Made by a program: the position numbers and the translations under genes
The notes under the pieces: generated by a model
What the model was told of the DNA's origin: nothing
The model's input: the letters and a program-made list of their open reading frames with translations, nothing else
Databases searched by the model: none
Assembly: GCA_963833375.1 (NCBI GenBank)
Contig: CAWHXR010000001.1
Location: forward strand, 744,001-808,000
Reading direction: 5' to 3'
Length of the DNA: 64,000 nt
Origin: DASUPK01 sp963833375
Lineage (GTDB): Bacteria > Actinomycetota > Thermoleophilia > Solirubrobacterales > 70-9
Shown here: piece by piece, positions 24,566 through 33,337 of the stretch
How the letters are laid out: each line of letters begins with the position of its first letter
Numbering within the stretch: position 1 is the stretch's first letter

Positions 24566-25639
24566 ATGCCGTACACGTTTCGGCGGATCGAGGACGAGCA
24601 GGGGTTCGACGACCTCGCCGACCCCTGGGATGAGCTGGTCGGTGATGGGTGCACGCCGTTTGACACGCACCGGTGGTATCGCGCGTGGTGGGCAGCATTC
24701 GGCCGACCCGGCGAGGCGGCGATCGGCACGGCCTGGCAGGGGAACCGTCTCGCTGCGGTCTTTCCGCTTCGACGTCGTCGTGGAGGGGGCCTGGCTGCGA
24801 TGGCCAACGAACACACGCCGCTGTACCGGCCAGTCGGCCGCGAGCCGGCCGCCACGGCGGCGTTGGTTCGCCATGTCCTGGCCGGCCACGAAGCGAGCGT
24901 CGAGCTTATCGCCGTACCGGAGACGGACCCCGTGGTGGGGTCAATGAGCGAATGCACCCGAGCGCTGAACCGGCGCGAGGTCGTCGAGCGACAGCACGTC
25001 TCGCCGATTGTCGAAACCGTTGGCACATTCGACGCCTGGCGCAAGCTGACCAAGCAGCGCTGGCGCTCGGACCTCGACCGGTTCGCCCGGAACCTCCGCA
25101 GGCGACACAACGCTGAGTTCTCGATCGTCCAGGTCCCGACCGATCTCACGAGAGAGCTGGACATGGGTTTTCGTGTCGAGGCGAGCGGCTGGAAGGGCGA
25201 GCAGAAGACGGCGATCCAGTCATCGCTCCAGACCGAGGCGTTCTACCGCAACGTCGCAAAGTCATTCCACGATCGGGGGCAGCTCCGGTTGTCGCGCATC
25301 GTGCTCGCCGATGGCTGTGCCGCCTTCGATCTCTGTCTGTTGGTCGGCCAGCGCCTCTACCTGCTCAAGACCGGCTTCGACGAGCGATTCAGGAACCTCT
25401 CGCCGGGACTCGTCCTGCGACTCGCGACAATCGAACGGTGCTTCGAGCTCGGGCTCGAGGCGCACGAACTCCTCGGAGGCGATTCCGAGTGGAAACGGAA
25501 GTTCGCCACCACCGCCCGCCACCACAGCGCCCACAGGTATTACCGACGCAGGCCGTTGCCGCTCGCGCGGTGGCTCTACCGCTCAGCGGTGCGACCGCGT
25601 CTGGCGTCGGTCCGTCATCTCATCCGTCGCGACGCGTAG
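24566..25639 (+). CDS. GNAT-fold (BioF2-like) acyltransferase
   Basis: 357 residues, acetyltransferase_6 / BioF2-like type. N-terminal half: TFRRIEDEQGFDDLADPWDELV and WYRAWWAAFG, typical of this family; second GNAT half contains FRVEASGWKGEQKTAI, YRNVAKSFHDRGQLRLS, LYLLKTGFDERFRNLSPG and ERCFELGLEAHELLGGDSEWKRKF. Members act in polysaccharide, cellulose-like or lipid acylation with acyl-CoA, or like FemABX in aminoacyl transfer. A longer upstream frame was rejected as it has no family content. Lies just outside the right attachment repeat, so it is probably chromosomal. Confidence 0.75.
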   Translation: MPYTFRRIEDEQGFDDLADPWDELVGDGCTPFDTHRWYRAWWAAFGRPGEAAIGTAWQGNRLAAVFPLRRRRGGGLAAMANEHTPLYRPVGREPAATAALVRHVLAGHEASVELIAVPETDPVVGSMSECTRALNRREVVERQHVSPIVETVGTFDAWRKLTKQRWRSDLDRFARNLRRRHNAEFSIVQVPTDLTRELDMGFRVEASGWKGEQKTAIQSSLQTEAFYRNVAKSFHDRGQLRLSRIVLADGCAAFDLCLLVGQRLYLLKTGFDERFRNLSPGLVLRLATIERCFELGLEAHELLGGDSEWKRKFATTARHHSAHRYYRRRPLPLARWLYRSAVRPRLASVRHLIRRDA

Positions 25640-25775
25640 AGCACGACCGGCTGCGCCGCGAACGAGCGCGGGGGACGACTGTCATCACGTGGAGCGTGAG
25701 CATGAGCACCTTTACCGCTGGGACTCCGGGCGATCGATGCATGTTCGACCTCCGTACTGATCCGGTCCGCCTGGC

Positions 25776-26930
25776 TCAGTAGCGCAGCAGGGCCGCAACA
25801 CCTTCCTGAGCACCGAGTGCCTCGGCGCTGTCGCCCTCGACTGGCGTGATCTGCGCACCGGTCGAGAGGGCCAGCTCGGCGATCCGCTCGACCAGGGGCA
25901 GGTTCTCCGAGCTTTCAGTCCCGAACTGGAAACCGAGGTCCCCGTACTCGCGGTCCGCGTCGTAGACGACGTGCTCAACCCGTCCCTCGCCGAGCGCCTG
26001 GAGGGTCTCCTGGATGCCGAGCGAGCTCCGTCCCTCGGCATAGGCGGCCTCCTTGATGCGCTCGATCAGCGCCGCCTCCCGGGCCCGATTGAGCCGCGAC
26101 ACCGTTTCCTCGATGAGCTGCTCGATGCGGGCGCTCGATGCCGTCACCAGGTCAGCGTCCACCTGCACCAGCGGGGTCTCATTCCCAAAGCCCTCGGAGA
26201 ACCGTCTCGCGTAACGCTCGTCCCCGAAGGCGACCGCCTGACGCCAGCCTCGCTTGCGCGACTCCCCCCGGGCTAGCTCCCCCGCCTGCACCGCGAACCG
26301 CTCACGGGTCGCCTCCAGGCGCTGGTCGTACTGGTCGCGGCCGGAGGACGAGATTCCCTCCGCATGGGTTGGGTCGCGCGGGCGTGGTGCCTTCCGCTCC
26401 TTCCAATCCCCGGCGAAGTACTCGAGCTCCCAGTCGTGCAGCTGCTCGACCCGCCCGAGGCGCCAGTCGAGCAGGCGGACCCGCTCCGAGGAGATCGCGG
26501 CGACGCCGAGCGGTGCGCCATCGTCCAGCAGCTCGATGAGCTGGTGGACGCTTGCCACCGTGCCACGCCGCACCTCGATGCGACGCGGAGGGATCTGCGT
26601 CGCGTACCAGCGCTCCTCGCCTTCGCCCGCGGCGATCTCGACGAAGCCGATCAGCCCGCGGTGCTCGCCCTTTCGGTTGCCATCCAGTAGCTCGCGCTGA
26701 AGGCGGGAGGCGGTTGCGTCCAGCGCCTCTCGGAAATCATGGCTATCCGCGCCGTCCGACCGGACGGCCTCGGACAGGCCGTTCCGCACCGCCGTGCGCC
26801 AGGCCTCGCTCCGGTCGCCTGGATCGATCCTGATGTAGAGGGAGAGGACGCCATGCTTCGGGCGCCAGTCCAGCAGCTCCGCCGGGGATCTCGAATCCGG
26901 AGCGGCGAGGGTGTCCGGATCAGGGATCAT
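25776..26930 (-). CDS. baeRF/VLRF1-type archaeo-eukaryotic release factor 1 homologue
   Basis: 384 residues resembling bacterial aeRF1-like proteins (baeRF families). Visible: N-terminal GVLSLYIRID strand with DPGDRSEAW, middle domain segments GLIGFVEIAAGEGEERWY and SSERVRLLDWRLGRVEQLHDWE, and a C-terminal half with ARRFSEGFG, LQALGEGRVEHVVYDAD and GAQITPVEGDSAEALGAQEGVAALLRY, the L7Ae-like end domain in which a loop is followed by G-I/V-A-A-x-L-R-Y. Family proteins are thought to release peptides or act in ribosome rescue under stress. Its start overlaps the stop of the DUF2267 gene (ATGA), making it the last gene of a three-gene operon. Confidence 0.75.
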   Translation of the reverse strand: MIPDPDTLAAPDSRSPAELLDWRPKHGVLSLYIRIDPGDRSEAWRTAVRNGLSEAVRSDGADSHDFREALDATASRLQRELLDGNRKGEHRGLIGFVEIAAGEGEERWYATQIPPRRIEVRRGTVASVHQLIELLDDGAPLGVAAISSERVRLLDWRLGRVEQLHDWELEYFAGDWKERKAPRPRDPTHAEGISSSGRDQYDQRLEATRERFAVQAGELARGESRKRGWRQAVAFGDERYARRFSEGFGNETPLVQVDADLVTASSARIEQLIEETVSRLNRAREAALIERIKEAAYAEGRSSLGIQETLQALGEGRVEHVVYDADREYGDLGFQFGTESSENLPLVERIAELALSTGAQITPVEGDSAEALGAQEGVAALLRY

Positions 26931-27349
26931 CCGGCCAGGACGGCTCGCATCTCCTCCGGGAAGACGGCCACGACGTCGTCGATCTCTCCCGAGGAGACAT
27001 GCCGGCGAAGCACCCGGGCGGCGGCCGAGCAGGCGTACGAGGCCTCGGTCTCGCCCTTCAGCTGCGCCTCGTCGGCCACCCGCTCGAGGAACTCATCCAC
27101 CGTCCGGTACTTGCGAGGTGTCTTCGCGGGCACCCAGTCCTCGTAGTAGATGCCCCGGATCAGCTCAGGCAGCTGAGCCGCTAGCTGGGCCGCTTCGTTG
27201 ACCATCAGCCGATCGCGGACCGCGTGCAGGTATGCGCGCAACACCCGATAGGCGGCCTGGCGATCGTCGTTCCCGAGCTCCTCGGAGAGCTCCTTGAGCC
27301 AGATGTGGGTCTTCTCCACGCTCCGGCCGATGATGTCCACGTCGTTCAT
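26927..27349 (-). CDS. DUF2267 protein
   Basis: 140 residues, helical. Family features: THIWLKELSEELGNDD, AYRVLRAYLHAVRDRL, AAQLPELIRGIYYEDW and a second repeat-like region RTVDEFLERVADE. DUF2267 proteins are small soluble stress-associated proteins with no proven activity. Start chosen at MNDVDIIGRSVEKTH because it overlaps the upstream stop by 4 nt (ATGA) and fits the family length. Coupled on both sides: DUF1918 upstream and the release-factor homologue downstream. Confidence 0.8.
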   Translation of the reverse strand: MNDVDIIGRSVEKTHIWLKELSEELGNDDRQAAYRVLRAYLHAVRDRLMVNEAAQLAAQLPELIRGIYYEDWVPAKTPRKYRTVDEFLERVADEAQLKGETEASYACSAAARVLRRHVSSGEIDDVVAVFPEEMRAVLAG

Positions 27350-27585
27350 TTCGCTTCTCGCTTCTTGGGCCTCTTCGACTCGGCGAGGTGCTGGATGTAG
27401 ACGTCCGAGCCGGGGAAGACCTCGGCTTCGTGGCCGTCCTCCCATCTCACCAGGTAGGGAGGACCCCCATCCTCGCCGAGCACCTTCAGGACCTCCGCGT
27501 CCCGCGGAGCCTCGCCCTGGTGGTGGCCTCGAACCACCAGCCGGTCGCCCGGTCGTGCGTGTAGTGGCCCTTGCTTGGAAGCCAT
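27346..27585 (-). CDS. DUF1918 protein
   Basis: 79 residues with the SH3-like DUF1918 signature: ARPGDRLVVRGHHQG, RDAEVLKVLGEDGGPPYLVRWEDGHEAEVFPGSDVYI. The mycobacterial member Rv0569 belongs to the DosR dormancy regulon. First gene of the DUF1918-DUF2267-baeRF operon; ends in a basic tail. Divergent from the phosphoribosyltransferase-hydrolase fusion gene, with 160 nt between. Confidence 0.82.
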   Translation of the reverse strand: MASKQGPLHARPGDRLVVRGHHQGEAPRDAEVLKVLGEDGGPPYLVRWEDGHEAEVFPGSDVYIQHLAESKRPKKREAK

Positions 27586-27732
27586 TTCAGTCCGTCCTTT
27601 CGCCTTGCGGACACCCATGGTCAACCGGGATGGGTGGGGTGGCATCCGTGCGGAACCCGTATTTGCAGACAGGGGAGAAGCACGGACCGCCTGGCTGGGC
27701 ACGCCACCGATGCGGCAGGCGCCTGTTAGTCA

Positions 27733-27738
27733 TAAGTT
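27733..27738 (+). promoter_or_regulatory. Leaderless-type -10 box TAAGTT
   Basis: TAAGTT followed by 7 nt and the ATG of the fusion gene; this decided the start at 27746 rather than the longer upstream frame. Confidence 0.5.
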
Positions 27739-27745
27739 CGAGGCT

Positions 27746-29122
27746 ATGGCGCACCGCCTCGCATTGTTCGCAGACCGCCGGGATGCCGGCCGCCGGCTCG
27801 CGGAGGCGCTGCAGCGGCTCCGGGACGAGGATCCCATCGTCCTCGCGCTGCCGAGAGGCGGTGTGCCGGTTGCCTTCGAGGTGGCCCGTGCGCTCGACGC
27901 GCCGCTCGACATCCTGCTCGTTCGCAAGATCGGCGCGCCGTATCAGCCCGAGTACGGAATCGGAGCCGTGGCGGAGGGGGGCGTTCGCTTCATCCGCACC
28001 GAGGACGTGGAGGTGATCGGGGTCGCCGAGGAGGAGGTCGAGGCGATCATCCAGCGTGAGACTGAGGAGCTCGAGCGGCGCGGACGGGCTTACCGAGGCG
28101 AGCGCGAGCCGCTGCCGGTCGAGGGACGCACGGTGCTGCTCATCGACGACGGCATCGCGACCGGCGGGACCGCGGTGGCCGCCGGGCGGGCGCTGAAGGC
28201 CCGCGGTGCCTCCAGGGTGATCCTCGCTGTGCCCGTCGGGCCGCCGGGGTCGGAAATGCGTCTGCGGGGCGAGTTCGAGGAGGTGATCTGCCTCCAGGAG
28301 CCGCACGGGTTCTTCGGGATCGGCCAGTTCTACGTCGACTTCGGGCAGCTCTCCGACCAGGACGTGATCGACCTGCTCGCGGCCGCCCACGCACCGGTCG
28401 CGGACCCGTCCGGTGTCGCGGATCCTCCGCCTACCGAGCGAGCGGTCCAGCTCGAGGCGGCGCCGGGCATCATCGTGGCGGGGGACCTCCGCCTGCCGGA
28501 CCATGCGGTTGGGCTGGTGATCTTCGCTCACGGAAGCGGCTCCAGCAGGTTCAGCCCTCGCAACCGCGCGGTCGCGGAGGCGCTCAACGAGGACGGGCTG
28601 GGCACGCTCCTCTTCGACCTGCTCACCGAGGAGGAGGCGACGGACCGCGCGAAGGTCTTCGACGTCGACCTCCTCGCCGAGCGGCTGACCGCAGCGACAC
28701 GCTGGGTGCAGCGGGAGCGCGAGATCTCGCGGCTTCCCATCGGGTACTTCGGCGCCTCGACGGGCGCCGCCGCCGCGCTCTGCGCCGCCGCCGATGTCGG
28801 CGGCGGCATCGGCGCGGTGGTCTCCCGAGGGGGTCGTCCCGATCTCGCGGCTCACCGGCTGGCCGAGGTCGCGGCTCCCACGCTGCTGATCGTGGGCGGC
28901 GCTGACTGGCAGGTGCTCGAGCTGAACGAGGGGGCCGCAAGGCTCCTGCGCTGCGAGCACGAGGTCGCGATCGTCCCTGGGGCGACCCACCTCTTCGAGG
29001 AGCCGGGCACGCTCGAGCGGGTCTCTGAGCTGGCGGGCAGCTGGTTCCTGCGGCACCTGGCCGGGAAGAACGCCGGTCAGGAGTCGGGCGTCGCCCCCCG
29101 CGCCTCCTCGCCCGACCGCTGA
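27746..29122 (+). CDS. Phosphoribosyltransferase - dienelactone hydrolase fusion
   Basis: 458 residues. Residues 1-215: type I phosphoribosyltransferase domain (ALPRGGVPVAFEVA; PRPP motif TVLLIDDGIATGGTA). Residues 230-445: alpha/beta hydrolase of the dienelactone hydrolase type with oxyanion strand VIFAHGSGSSRFSPRN, nucleophile Ser338 in FGASTGAAAA, Asp in LLIVGGADWQVLE and His in GATHLFEEPG. The same fusion exists in M. tuberculosis as Rv0571c, a DosR-regulon member. Its joint reaction is unknown. Ends with a 46-nt convergent overlap into the Lon-like protease gene. Confidence 0.85.
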   Translation: MAHRLALFADRRDAGRRLAEALQRLRDEDPIVLALPRGGVPVAFEVARALDAPLDILLVRKIGAPYQPEYGIGAVAEGGVRFIRTEDVEVIGVAEEEVEAIIQRETEELERRGRAYRGEREPLPVEGRTVLLIDDGIATGGTAVAAGRALKARGASRVILAVPVGPPGSEMRLRGEFEEVICLQEPHGFFGIGQFYVDFGQLSDQDVIDLLAAAHAPVADPSGVADPPPTERAVQLEAAPGIIVAGDLRLPDHAVGLVIFAHGSGSSRFSPRNRAVAEALNEDGLGTLLFDLLTEEEATDRAKVFDVDLLAERLTAATRWVQREREISRLPIGYFGASTGAAAALCAAADVGGGIGAVVSRGGRPDLAAHRLAEVAAPTLLIVGGADWQVLELNEGAARLLRCEHEVAIVPGATHLFEEPGTLERVSELAGSWFLRHLAGKNAGQESGVAPRASSPDR

Positions 29123-31527
29123 AAGCGCCGCGCCGTCTCGGCCATCTGCTCCAGACGCCGGTCGATCCGCCCGTTGATCGTCTCCTCGGGGTAGGTGCCA
29201 TCCGGCTGAAGCTCGCCACCGGGGATCCCGGTGAGGAGCTCGATGCCCTCGTCCACGGACTCGATCGCCCAGACGTTGAAGGAGCCCGCGCGGACCGCCT
29301 CTACCACCGCATCCCGCAGCATCAGGTGGCGGACGTTCGCGGCGGGAATCACGACGCCCTCATCCCCCGAGAGCTCGCGCTGCTTGCAGACGTTGAAGAA
29401 CCCCTCGACCTTCTCGTTGATCGCTCCCACGGGCTGGATCCGTCCGTGCTGGTTCACCGAGCCCGTGACCGCGACCCCCTGCTTGATCGGGGTCTCGGAG
29501 AGGCTGGAGAGCAGCGCGAAGAGCTCGGCCGCCGAGGCTGAATCCCCCTCGACCTCCTCGTACGACTGCTCGAAGACCAGGCTGGCGCCCATCGACAGCG
29601 GTCGCGATCGGCCGAATCGCTCCCGCAGGAAGCCGGACAGGATCAGGACGCCCTTGCTGTGGATCGGTCCGCTCATCTCGGTCTCGCGGTCGATGTTGAG
29701 CACATCCCCCTGGCCCATGCCGGTGATTGCGGTGATCCTGGTGGGCCGGCCGAACTCGTAGTCCCCGAGCGAGGCCACCGAGAGCCCGTTCACCTGACCA
29801 ACTCGCTCGCCGGCCAGGTCGATCATCAACGTCCCCTCGGCGATCAGCTCGCGGATCCTCTGCTCGAGCAGGTCCGAGCGCCCGACCTTGCGGTCGATCG
29901 CCTCATCCACGTGCTCCGCGCCGACCACCGGCGCGTCGGCCTTGGAGGCCCAGTGGCACGCCTCCGCGACCAGGTCTGCGATCTCAATGAACCGAACCGA
30001 GAGCTTCTCCTGGTGTTCGGCCCGGCGCGAGGCGTACTCGATCACCCGAGCCACGGCGTCGCGGTCGAAGTGGATGAGCCCCTCGTCCCGGACCCGGCGG
30101 GCGATGAAGGCGGCGTACTCGGCGGCGCGCTCCTCGGCCCAGGCCGTCTCCAGGTCGAACTCGACCTTGACCTTGAACAGCTTGCGCACGTCTTCGTCGA
30201 GCCTGTAGAGGAGCGAGTAGAGGATCGGGGTCCCGATCAGCACGACCTTGACGTCGAGATCGATTGGTCTGGGCTCCAGCGTCGTGGTGGGAAACAGGGT
30301 GAGCTGCGCACCGATGTTCTCGACACCGAGCTCCCCCGCTCGCAGGGCCTGCTTGAGCCTGGGCCAGACGAACGGCTCGCTCAGCACGTCGACGACGTTC
30401 AGGAGCAGGTACCCGCCGTTGGCGCGATGAATCGCACCTGCCCGCACGTGCCGGTGGCCGGTGGTGATCGCGCCGAGCGAGGTCTCGTACTCGATTCGTC
30501 CGAAGAGGTTGTAGAAGGTCGGGTTGCTCTCGACCACGACCGGCGCCCCCTCGTCCTCCCCGCTCGAGGTGAAGAGGTTCGGCTGGTATCGCGCGAAGAA
30601 CGCCTCCCGCGCGCTCTCCAGGTTCGCTGCGACGGGTCCGGGGAGAGCGGCCTCGCCCTCCGCCGTCAGGAACTGGCCGATGTTCTCGATCATGTCCTCC
30701 CGCGCCCGGCCCAGCCACTCGGCCACGTCCGGGAGCTCGGCGTAGCGCTCGGTGAGGTCGTCCACCAGGTGGCCCAGGGCGAACAACGCCACCTCGCGAT
30801 CGAGCTTCCGCAGCGCCTTGCCGGCCCCACGCTCGATCTCGCGCATCCGCTTGGTCACCGCCGGCATGCGCTTCTCGACCTCCTCGCTGCGCTCTCGGTA
30901 GCGCTCGCGGACGGGCTCGGGAAGGCGGCTGAACTCGGCCGGGGCCACCGCCTTCCCCTCGATCACGGGAATCGTGAGCATCCCGGCGGGTGTGAGCTCG
31001 AGGGTCAGCCCGCGCTCTTCGGCGAAGCGGCGAAGCTCGCCCAGCGCCTCCTCGCGCTCATGCTCGGCGCGCTCGAGCACCGCCTGGCGGCGCCGGTTGT
31101 ATTCCTCGCTCTCGAAAGCACGGGCGAGCTGCCGCCGGCACTCCTCGATCAGGTGGCGCAGGTCGGCGACGAGGCGCCGGCCCCGGCCGCGGGGCACCTG
31201 GATCGCCCGAGGGCGCTCCTCCGCATCGAAGTCGAACAGATAGAGCCAGTCGCCCGGAGGGCTCTTGCCGGCGGCGTGCTTCCTGAGAAAGCCCTCGATC
31301 ATGGTGCGCCGGCCGGTTCCGGGCGCTCCCGAGACGAAGACGTTGTAGCCGGCTGCCGAGACCTCCAGCCCGAACGTGATCGCGTCCAGGGCACGCGGCT
31401 GGCCGATGAAGTCCGCCGAGGGCTCAATCTCCTCGGTGGTCTCGAATCGAAGCAGTGACGAGTCGAAGTTCCTGCGAAGGCGCTCGGGTGCGACTCGAAT
31501 CTCGTCCACGGCCGCCACCTTAGTCAC
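29077..31527 (-). CDS. Lon-like (AAA_32/LonC-type) ATP-dependent protease
   Basis: 816 residues. N-terminal ATPase with Walker A-like SGAPGTGRRT (residues 66-75; Arg in place of the usual Lys), a coiled-coil insertion rich in Glu/Arg at about 140-270, the second AAA part with LLLNVVDVLSEPFVWPRLKQAL, and the S16 protease domain. Catalytic Ser663 in EGDSASAAELF and Lys706 in GAINEKVEGF are 43 residues apart, the same spacing as in E. coli Lon. TTG/GTG choice is open: GTG at 31509 is 7 nt after TAAGGT and may be the true start, giving 6 fewer residues. Cytosolic protease for damaged or regulatory proteins. Confidence 0.85.
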   Translation of the reverse strand: MTKVAAVDEIRVAPERLRRNFDSSLLRFETTEEIEPSADFIGQPRALDAITFGLEVSAAGYNVFVSGAPGTGRRTMIEGFLRKHAAGKSPPGDWLYLFDFDAEERPRAIQVPRGRGRRLVADLRHLIEECRRQLARAFESEEYNRRRQAVLERAEHEREEALGELRRFAEERGLTLELTPAGMLTIPVIEGKAVAPAEFSRLPEPVRERYRERSEEVEKRMPAVTKRMREIERGAGKALRKLDREVALFALGHLVDDLTERYAELPDVAEWLGRAREDMIENIGQFLTAEGEAALPGPVAANLESAREAFFARYQPNLFTSSGEDEGAPVVVESNPTFYNLFGRIEYETSLGAITTGHRHVRAGAIHRANGGYLLLNVVDVLSEPFVWPRLKQALRAGELGVENIGAQLTLFPTTTLEPRPIDLDVKVVLIGTPILYSLLYRLDEDVRKLFKVKVEFDLETAWAEERAAEYAAFIARRVRDEGLIHFDRDAVARVIEYASRRAEHQEKLSVRFIEIADLVAEACHWASKADAPVVGAEHVDEAIDRKVGRSDLLEQRIRELIAEGTLMIDLAGERVGQVNGLSVASLGDYEFGRPTRITAITGMGQGDVLNIDRETEMSGPIHSKGVLILSGFLRERFGRSRPLSMGASLVFEQSYEEVEGDSASAAELFALLSSLSETPIKQGVAVTGSVNQHGRIQPVGAINEKVEGFFNVCKQRELSGDEGVVIPAANVRHLMLRDAVVEAVRAGSFNVWAIESVDEGIELLTGIPGGELQPDGTYPEETINGRIDRRLEQMAETARRFQRSGEEARGATPDS

Positions 31528-31559
31528 GAAACCCGGGCATGAGCCGGCGCGGCGAGCGA

Positions 31560-31565
31560 TAGGGT
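31560..31565 (+). promoter_or_regulatory. Leaderless-type -10 box TAGGGT
   Basis: TAGGGT plus 8 nt before the ATG of the UspA gene at 31574. Confidence 0.45.
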
Positions 31566-31573
31566 CCGGCGGG

Positions 31574-32083
31574 ATGAGTGCCGCGGAGGGCTCGCCACAG
31601 GATCATCCGGTTCTGCTCTGCTGGGACGGCTCGCCCGATGCCGCGCAAGCCATCGAACAGGCCGCGGAGCTCACGGGTGGAGGCCCGGCCGTCGTGCTCC
31701 ACGTCTGGCTGCCGCCGTCGTCGCTGATGCTCGCCGGGAAGATCGTCACCGAGGACCATCCGCTGGCGCCGGCGATCTCCGAATTCGACAGCGCCGCCAG
31801 GACGGAGGCCGAGAGGATCGCCGCGGAGGGCGCGGAGGTGGCGTCAAAGGTGGGATTCCAGGCGACGCCGGTTGCAGACCGGGCCGCCCGGGGAATCTGG
31901 CGCGCGATCGTCAAGGTGGCCGAGGAGATCGACGCGCGCGCCGTCGTCGTGGGCTCGCACGGGCGCTCGGCGGCGGTATCCGCCGTGCTCGGCAGCACCT
32001 CGCACGGCGTCGTCAACCACTGCCGCCGCCCGGTGATCGTGGCTCCCTGCAGCGGCAATCACGATCCGGAGGCCACCGGCTGA
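31574..32083 (+). CDS. Universal stress protein, UspA family
   Basis: 169 residues, one Usp domain: HPVLLCWDGSPDAAQAIEQAAEL at the start and ARAVVVGSHGRSAAVSAVLGSTSHGVVNHCRRPVIV at the end, which is the G-2x-G-9x-G(S/T) nucleotide-binding pattern. It contains a long insertion around 50-90 seen in the close relative at 42571. Divergent from the Lon-like protease and convergent with the M50 protease (25-nt overlap). Confidence 0.88.
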   Translation: MSAAEGSPQDHPVLLCWDGSPDAAQAIEQAAELTGGGPAVVLHVWLPPSSLMLAGKIVTEDHPLAPAISEFDSAARTEAERIAAEGAEVASKVGFQATPVADRAARGIWRAIVKVAEEIDARAVVVGSHGRSAAVSAVLGSTSHGVVNHCRRPVIVAPCSGNHDPEATG

Positions 32084-33225
32084 CGCTCCTCCTCGGGTAG
32101 GGAACCCTCGCTCTGAAGCATCCGCCGCGCCGTGAGCGCACGGGACATCGCCGTGGCGGAGATGATCCCGATCGAACCGTCGTGGCAGCGAACGATTGCC
32201 CGCTGGTGGCGCTGGAAGGCCTGCCGTCCGACCAGGTCCTCGACGGTGACGTCCTCGTCTACGAGCAGCTCGGGGTCCCGGTCGGCGATCTCGGCCACCC
32301 GCGTGGTCTCGCGGCGCCCCGCGGGCACCCTGCCGACGAGCGCGATGGTGAGCAGGCCGATCGGCCGCCCACGCTCGACCACCGGAAACGCGTGGTAGCC
32401 GAGCGTCGCGAAGTGATCCCGCAACGCCTCGGCGACGGTGAGGTGCGCGTCGAGTGTTGCCGCCGGAACCGCCATCACGCGCCGCAGCCCGAGGCCGCGG
32501 AAGGTCGACTGGAGCGCCACGCTGTTCTCCTCCGCCTTCCCGGCGACGATCAGGAAGAAGCCGATCAGCCCGAGCCAGAGGAGGCCCGGCGCTCCCGCGA
32601 AGACCCCGAGGACTCCGAGCGCGACCATGCCGTATCCGAACGCGCGCCCGACTCGGGCAGCACTGGCGGTCGCCCGCTCCAGGCTGCCGCTTCGCTCCCA
32701 GAGGATGGCGCGCAGCACCCGGCCGCCGTCCAGCGGGAACGCCGGCATCATGTTGAAGACCAGGATCGCCGTGTTGATCAGAGCCTGATACGCGAGCAGC
32801 GCGATCACGGCGTCGGGTGTCGAGGAGGGCAGGGCGACGGCGGCGAGCCAGAAGACCACCGCGATCACGACGGTGACCCCGGGTCCCGCCAGGGCAAAGC
32901 GAAGCTCCTCGTTCGCGCGATGGGCGCCCCCCTTCATCTTGGCCACACCGCCGAGCAGCCAGAGCTCGATGCCCTCGATCTGAACTCCGTAGCGGCGTGC
33001 CACGATTGCGTGGCCGAGCTCGTGCAGAAGGATGCTGGCGAAGAGAAGCAGCGCGCTCGCCAATCCCAGGCCGTAGGCGGCTGCCGGCGCGATGCCGGAG
33101 ACCTGGTCCGGGTAGTAGACGCTGCCGAGCGACCAGGTGATCAGGGCGACGATCACCAGCCAGAGTGGATGGATGCTGATCGGAATCCCCGCGAGCCGGC
33201 CGATCTTGAGATCACCGCTGAACAT
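32059..33225 (-). CDS. M50 site-2-type intramembrane protease with C-terminal CBS pair
   Basis: 388 residues. Six or so membrane helices in residues 1-240: the zinc motif HELGH is at 68-72 inside the second or third helix and the third ligand motif NMMPAFPLDGGR near 160. Residues 250-370 form two CBS repeats (MAVPAATLDAHLTVAEALRDHF, IADRDPELLVDEDVTVEDLV), which bind adenine nucleotides and probably gate activity. This is the architecture of Rip3 (Rv2625c), a DosR-regulon protein of mycobacteria. Such proteases cut membrane-bound anti-sigma factors or transporters; target unknown. Confidence 0.88.
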   Translation of the reverse strand: MFSGDLKIGRLAGIPISIHPLWLVIVALITWSLGSVYYPDQVSGIAPAAAYGLGLASALLLFASILLHELGHAIVARRYGVQIEGIELWLLGGVAKMKGGAHRANEELRFALAGPGVTVVIAVVFWLAAVALPSSTPDAVIALLAYQALINTAILVFNMMPAFPLDGGRVLRAILWERSGSLERATASAARVGRAFGYGMVALGVLGVFAGAPGLLWLGLIGFFLIVAGKAEENSVALQSTFRGLGLRRVMAVPAATLDAHLTVAEALRDHFATLGYHAFPVVERGRPIGLLTIALVGRVPAGRRETTRVAEIADRDPELLVDEDVTVEDLVGRQAFQRHQRAIVRCHDGSIGIISATAMSRALTARRMLQSEGSLPEEERQPVASGS

Positions 33226-33232
33226 GCCTCAA

Positions 33233-33238
33233 AGGCTA
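33233..33238 (-). promoter_or_regulatory. Leaderless-type -10 box TAGCCT
   Basis: TAGCCT followed by 7 nt (TTGAGGC) and the ATG of the M50-CBS protease. Confidence 0.5.
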
Positions 33239-33337
33239 GCCACGAGGCCCAGGGGGCACATCGCGTGGCGCCACGGGTAGCCATCCGTGCTCACCACCTA
33301 GCCAGGCGCGGCCGGTAGCGGTCATCGTTTCGGGTGG

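Noticed and set aside
24061..24633. Extension of the SnoaL remnant frame through the right attachment repeat
   Set aside because: No family content past AAGL; it crosses the repeat and the start of the GNAT gene in another frame, so it is a lost-stop extension.
27586..27745. DosR-type palindrome between the divergent DUF1918 and fusion genes
   Set aside because: Inspected by eye for a GGGAC...GTCCC-type palindrome; none seen, so no DosR box is claimed.
29659..31458. A 599-codon plus-strand frame opposite the Lon-like protease
   Set aside because: Shadow frame: no domains; the minus strand encodes a complete Lon-like protease with dyad spacing intact.
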